DNA of 64,000 bases from Pseudoponticoccus marisrubri (GTDB lineage: Bacteria > Pseudomonadota > Alphaproteobacteria > Rhodobacterales > Rhodobacteraceae), in assembly GCF_001482405.1 (NCBI RefSeq), contig NZ_LPXO01000010.1, positions 94,305-158,304 on the forward strand, read 5' to 3'. Of the stretch, positions 60,681 to 64,000 are shown in pieces. A model generated the notes under the pieces. It made no database searches and was not told where the DNA came from. It saw only the letters and a list, made by a program, of their open reading frames with translations. Every line of letters starts with the position of its first letter. Position 1 is the first letter of the stretch. The position numbers and the translations under genes were made by a program.

Positions 60681-61798
60681 TGGCACGTATCGAAAGCATC
60701 CACCTGCGCATGGTCGACCTGGCCCCCAAGGTCGAGCGTACCGACGCGATCCAGTCCTTCGTCAGCCAGGAAACCCCGCTGGTCACCATCACCGACAGTG
60801 ACGGCGCGGTGGGGCAGGGCTATTCCTACACGATCGGCACCGGGGGATCCTCGGTGATGCGCTTGCTGTCGGACCATCTCTGCCCGCGCCTGCTGGGCCG
60901 CGAGGCCGAAGAGGTCGAGGCGATCTGGAACGACCTCGAATTCGCCACCCATGCCACCACCGTGGGGGCGATCACCTCGATCGCGCTGGCCGCCATCGAC
61001 ACCGCGCTGTGGGATCTGCGCTGCCGCCGCGCCGGGCTGCCGCTCTGGCAACTGGCGGGCGGGGCGAAACCGCAGGCGCCCTGCTACACGACCGAGGGCG
61101 GCTGGCTGCACCTGCCGCAATCGGCGCTGATCGAGGACGCGCTGCAGGCCAGGGCGCAGGGGTTCAAGGGCTCCAAGGTCAAGATCGGCAAGCCCTCGGC
61201 GGCCGAGGATTCCGCAAGGCTGGGCGCGCTGCGCGACGCGGTGGGCCCGGAGTACGAGATCATGACCGATGCCAACCAGGGCTTCCTGCGCGACGGCGCC
61301 CGGCGCCGCGCGCTGGCGCTGGCCGAGCATGACCTGGCCTGGATCGAGGAGCCGCTGGCCGCCGATGACATCGCCGGCCATGCCGAGCTGGCGCGCGTGG
61401 CGCCGATGCCCGTCGCGGTGGGCGAGAGCCTCTATTCCATCCGCCACTTCGCCGAATATGTCAGCCGCGGTGCCGCCTCGATCATCCAGGTCGATGTGGG
61501 CCGGATCGGCGGCATCACGCCCTGGCTCAAGGTGGCGCATATGGCCGAATGTCACGGGCTGGCCGTGGCGCCGCATTTCCTGATGGAGCTGCATGTCAGC
61601 CTGGTCTGCGCCATCCGCAACGGCGCCTGGGTCGAGTACATCCCGCAGCTTGACGACATCGTGGGCGAGCGCCTGCGCATCGAGAACGGGCAGGCCATCG
61701 CGCCCGAAACGCCCGGGATCGGCATCGACTGGGACATGGCCGAGATCGACCGCCGCGCCGTGGCCGAGTTCACCACGCAGATCGGGAGGGACACATGA
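60680..61798 (+). CDS. Mandelate racemase/muconate lactonizing-type enzyme (sugar-acid dehydratase-like)
   Basis: A 372-residue enolase-superfamily protein. Catalytic features are GSKVKIGK (Lys-x-Lys base), metal ligands in TDANQG, WIEEPLAADD and VAVGES, and the general-acid region VAPHFLMELH. Family members racemise or dehydrate acid sugars. With a transporter upstream and a mutarotase, oxidoreductase and lactonases nearby, dehydration of an aldonate or uronate-derived acid to a 2-keto-3-deoxy acid is likely. It overlaps the ATPase and mutarotase genes. Confidence 0.9.
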   Translation: MARIESIHLRMVDLAPKVERTDAIQSFVSQETPLVTITDSDGAVGQGYSYTIGTGGSSVMRLLSDHLCPRLLGREAEEVEAIWNDLEFATHATTVGAITSIALAAIDTALWDLRCRRAGLPLWQLAGGAKPQAPCYTTEGGWLHLPQSALIEDALQARAQGFKGSKVKIGKPSAAEDSARLGALRDAVGPEYEIMTDANQGFLRDGARRRALALAEHDLAWIEEPLAADDIAGHAELARVAPMPVAVGESLYSIRHFAEYVSRGAASIIQVDVGRIGGITPWLKVAHMAECHGLAVAPHFLMELHVSLVCAIRNGAWVEYIPQLDDIVGERLRIENGQAIAPETPGIGIDWDMAEIDRRAVAEFTTQIGRDT

Positions 61799-62124
61799 TC
61801 CGCATCGGACAGGTCATCGGCGTCAAGCCGGAGGAGATCGAGGAATACACCCGCCTGCATGCCGAGGTCTGGCCCGGCGTGCTGGACAAGATCGCCGAGT
61901 GCGGCATCCGCAACTACACGATCTTCCTGCGCGAGCCGGAAAACCTGCTCTTCGCCTACATGGAATATCACGGCGACGACTGGGCGGCCGACCAGGCGAA
62001 GATGGCCGCCGATCCCGAGACCCAGCGCTGGTGGGACATCAACAAGCCCAAGCAGGCGCCGCTGGACACGCGCGAGGAGGGCGAATGGTGGGCCGGCATG
62101 CGCGAGGTCTTCCATGTCGACTGA
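61795..62124 (+). CDS. L-rhamnose mutarotase family protein
   Basis: A 109-residue protein of the RhaM family (dimeric ferredoxin-like fold): EEYTRLHAEVWPGVLD with the active-site His, IRNYTIFLREPENLLFAYME, and a Trp-rich C-terminus (QRWWDINKPKQ). It interconverts sugar anomers. It implies that the substrate of this island is a reducing sugar, perhaps a deoxy-hexose, although relatives act on other sugars. It overlaps the following oxidoreductase by 11 bases. Confidence 0.87.
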   Translation: MIRIGQVIGVKPEEIEEYTRLHAEVWPGVLDKIAECGIRNYTIFLREPENLLFAYMEYHGDDWAADQAKMAADPETQRWWDINKPKQAPLDTREEGEWWAGMREVFHVD

Positions 62125-63160
62125 GCTGCGGCAGGGCTGGGCGCCGCCCGCGCGGCGCCGCCCGATCGTGATCTTCGGCGCGGGCAGCATCGTGCGCGAC
62201 GCCCACCTGCCGGCCTGGGCGGCGGGCGGCTACGAGGTGGCGGGCATCACCGATCCCGACAGGGCCAAGGCGCAGGCGCTGGCCGCGGCGCATGGCACGC
62301 GCGCGCTGAGCCCCGAGCAGGCCGTCGCGGTCGAGGGGGCGGTCTTCGACCTCGCCACGCCGCCCGATGCCCATGCCGGCATCCTTGCCACCCTGCCGCG
62401 CGGCGCCCCGGTGCTGGTGCAGAAACCCATGGGCAGCGACCTGCCCGGCGCCAGCGCGATCCTGCAGACCTGCCGCGAGCGCGAGCTGCTGGCGGCGATG
62501 AATTTCCAGCTGCGCTTCGCCCCCATGGCGGTGGCGCTGAAGGATGCGATCGACCGCGGCCTGCTGGGGCAGGTGGTCGATATCGAGATGCATGCCGTGC
62601 TGGCCACGCCCTGGGGGCTGTGGAAATTCCTCGAAGGGCTGCCCCGGATCGAGATCGCCATGCATTCGATCCATTATCTCGACCTGATCCGGCACCTCGT
62701 GGGCGACCCGCGCGGCATCCATGCGCAAAGCCTCGGCCACCCGTCGCACGCTGTGGCCCAGACCCGCACCGCGGCAATGCTGGATTATGGCCCCGACCTG
62801 CGCTGCGTGCTGTCGGTCAACCATGACTGGGATTTCGGCCGCCCGCACCAGGCCTGCGAGCTTCGCGTCGCGGGCACGCAGGGTGCGGCCTACATGAAAC
62901 TGGGGGTCAATCTCGACTACCCCAAGGGCGAGCCGGACGTGCTGGAGATCAACACCGGCGACGGCTGGCAGCCCGTGGCCCTGACAGGCTCGTGGTTCAC
63001 CGAGAGCTTCACCGCCCGGATGCACAACCTGCAACGCGCCGCGGGCGGCGAAGAGCCGCTGATCGCCCCGGTCGCCGATGGCTGGAAGACCATGGCGCTG
63101 GTCGAGGCGGCCTATGCCTCCTCCGCCGCGCCCATGCACCCGATCGAGGAGGCCCCCTGA
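62114..63160 (+). CDS. Gfo/Idh/MocA family oxidoreductase
   Basis: A 348-residue NAD(P)-dependent sugar oxidoreductase with Rossmann motif [25 protein letters not shown] (the family EKP motif with Gln in place of Glu, keeping Lys) and [15 protein letters not shown]. It probably oxidises a sugar or inositol-like substrate to the lactone or keto form. It overlaps the mutarotase gene by 11 bases and the MaoC gene by one base. Confidence 0.88.
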   Translation: MSTELRQGWAPPARRRPIVIFGAGSIVRDAHLPAWAAGGYEVAGITDPDRAKAQALAAAHGTRALSPEQAVAVEGAVFDLATPPDAHAGILATLPRGAPVLVQKPMGSDLPGASAILQTCRERELLAAMNFQLRFAPMAVALKDAIDRGLLGQVVDIEMHAVLATPWGLWKFLEGLPRIEIAMHSIHYLDLIRHLVGDPRGIHAQSLGHPSHAVAQTRTAAMLDYGPDLRCVLSVNHDWDFGRPHQACELRVAGTQGAAYMKLGVNLDYPKGEPDVLEINTGDGWQPVALTGSWFTESFTARMHNLQRAAGGEEPLIAPVADGWKTMALVEAAYASSAAPMHPIEEAP

Positions 63161-63612
63161 TGGAGAGACCCCGCAGCTTCGAGCAGATCGAGATCGGCGA
63201 GACGCGCGAGAGCTATGGCCGCACGATCACCGAGACCGATTTCGTGGTCCATGCCGGCCATACCGGCGATTTCTTCCCCCATCACATGGATGCCGAGTTC
63301 ATGGCCCGCTCGGAATTCGGCGGCCGCATCGCGCATGGCACGATGGTCTTTGCCATCGGCATCGGCCTGACCGCGACCGAGATCAACCCGCGCGCCTTCT
63401 CCTACGGCTATGACCGGCTGCGCTTCGTCCGCCCGGTCTTCATCGGCGACACGATCCGCACCCGCTGCACCATGGCGCGGAAAGAGGACGACCCCAAACG
63501 CCCCGCCTCCGGCCGCCTCTTCGAGACCGTCGAGGTGCTCAACCAGCGTGACGAGGTCGTGCTGGCCTGCGAACACATCTACATCGTCGACCGCGACACC
63601 CCGAAAGGGTGA
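63160..63612 (+). CDS. MaoC-family dehydratase, catalytic residues intact
   Basis: A 150-residue hotdog-fold hydratase/dehydratase with the active-site pattern [12 protein letters not shown], in which Asp and His are at the R-hydratase spacing, and [12 protein letters not shown]. It shares [20 protein letters not shown] with the other MaoC protein. It likely hydrates or dehydrates an acyl-CoA made by the CoA-transferases. It is the last gene of the transporter/catabolic operon. Confidence 0.88.
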   Translation: MERPRSFEQIEIGETRESYGRTITETDFVVHAGHTGDFFPHHMDAEFMARSEFGGRIAHGTMVFAIGIGLTATEINPRAFSYGYDRLRFVRPVFIGDTIRTRCTMARKEDDPKRPASGRLFETVEVLNQRDEVVLACEHIYIVDRDTPKG

Positions 63613-64000
63613 TCGCGGGGGGGCGCAAGCATAGCGCCCATTGGACAAGGGTAAGCGCTCGAGTGGCAGAACGCCGAGAGCGAACGGTTCCCAATCCTCA
63701 GATCACCAATGAACCGGTGTGCGGCTTTCGCGTTTTCAACGCGCCACGCCTGGCGGCGTGACAAGGTTCGAATGCCAAGTATCAGACATTCATTCGTAGC
63801 GCCGCTGCCTTGAAAACGGACAACGGATCCGTCACGGTCGCCTTACTATAGTGAAACTAGCAAAACATCGGATCAGTATGTTTAAGACTCCTGGCCCGCC
63901 CTGAACTGATGCGGTGGATGCCCCCCACCCAGCGGCATCTCGTATGCCATGATGGTTCCACATGAGCCGAGCTGAGGGCACATCAATGACGACGCAGATC
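63613..64000. other. Gene-free right end, possible mobile-element boundary
   Basis: No gene recognised in 388 bases. It includes a hairpin (CACGCC-N4-GGCGTG, near 63746-63761) and a lower-GC stretch near 63780-63890. At 63987, ATGACGACGCAGATC could be the first codons of a gene (MTTQI) running off the edge. The preceding GGTGGATGCCCCCCACC resembles the kind of repeat found near insertion-sequence ends, but identity is uncertain. Confidence 0.35.

Noticed and set aside
63720..63780. tRNA-like T-loop (GGTTCGAATGCC) near the right end
   Set aside because: No matching acceptor stem, D-arm or proper anticodon arm could be formed around it.
1..64000. CRISPR arrays, rRNA genes, toxin-antitoxin pairs and phage structural genes
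   Set aside because: None found: no regularly spaced repeats with unique spacers, no rRNA-like sequence and no recognisable toxin or phage proteins.

Overview
The window looks like part of an extrachromosomal replicon (plasmid or chromid) of a high-GC alphaproteobacterium, most likely Rhodobacterales (Roseobacter/Paracoccus relatives). The main reason is the replication and partition block at 25.2-28.7 kb. It holds a replication initiator whose C-terminus resembles DnaA domain I, divergent parA-parB genes, 22-bp iterons, and a pair of near-identical 16-bp palindromes (GTAACCC-N2-GGGTTAC) overlapping the parB stop codon, which are good parS candidates. Almost everything else is transport plus catabolism, as expected of a catabolic plasmid. 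I saw no rRNA, tRNA or CRISPR array.

Layout. 0-5.3 kb (-): an Rbs-like (CUT2) sugar ABC transporter ending in an aldehyde dehydrogenase gene broken by an in-frame amber codon. 5.4-10.0 kb (-): a GMC flavoprotein, an idonate-dehydrogenase-like/SDR pair, and a solute-binding-fold protein with no signal peptide. 10.2-15.7 kb (+): a TRAP transporter, enoyl-CoA hydratase, IclR regulator and CaiB/BaiF CoA-transferase. 15.8-25.2 kb: a LacI-controlled cluster of a CUT1 ABC transporter, SDR, FAH-family hydrolase, enolase paralogue and a frameshifted kinase. 25.2-28.7 kb: replicon core. 28.7-35.7 kb (-): a thiamine operon thiD-O-S-G-E-F plus an HMP-precursor ABC transporter, under a TPP riboswitch. 35.7-45.4 kb: a LysR regulator divergent from a ureohydrolase, a polyamine-type ABC transporter, an amidohydrolase and two creatininase-family enzymes, probably a pathway for a guanidino or cyclic-amide compound. 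45.4-49.3 kb: mixed genes, including a lower-GC patch with an orphan secreted protein. 49.3-63.6 kb: an IclR-controlled island with two lactonase-like proteins, MaoC proteins, two CaiB/BaiF transferases around a second signal-less solute-binding-fold protein, a CUT1 ABC transporter, a mandelate-racemase-type dehydratase, a sugar mutarotase and a Gfo/Idh/MocA oxidoreductase. 63.6-64.0 kb: no gene recognised; possibly the edge of a mobile element.

How the parts work together. Each catabolic block pairs a high-affinity importer with oxidoreductases, dehydratases or hydrolases, and usually with a local regulator whose probable operators can be seen: TTTGGT-N3-ACCAAA for the 5-7 kb block (regulator not in the window), TGTTMACGTGAACA for LacI, ATGAAAAGATYATYCATA for the IclR island, and a perfect 22-bp palindrome in the LysR divergent region. 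All five recognised periplasmic binding-protein genes outside the thi operon are followed by a perfect GC-rich stem-loop, probably a device for making more binding protein than permease.

The most promising undescribed system is the repeated association of signal-less, presumably cytoplasmic solute-binding-fold proteins (8.9-10.0 kb and 52.0-53.1 kb, mutual homologues) with CaiB/BaiF CoA-transferases and enoyl-CoA hydratase or MaoC proteins. In the second locus they overlap in one translationally coupled operon. This suggests CoA-thioester catabolism of sugar-derived acids in which a former transport protein has taken an intracellular role. All functions are inferred from sequence read by eye; no database search was run.
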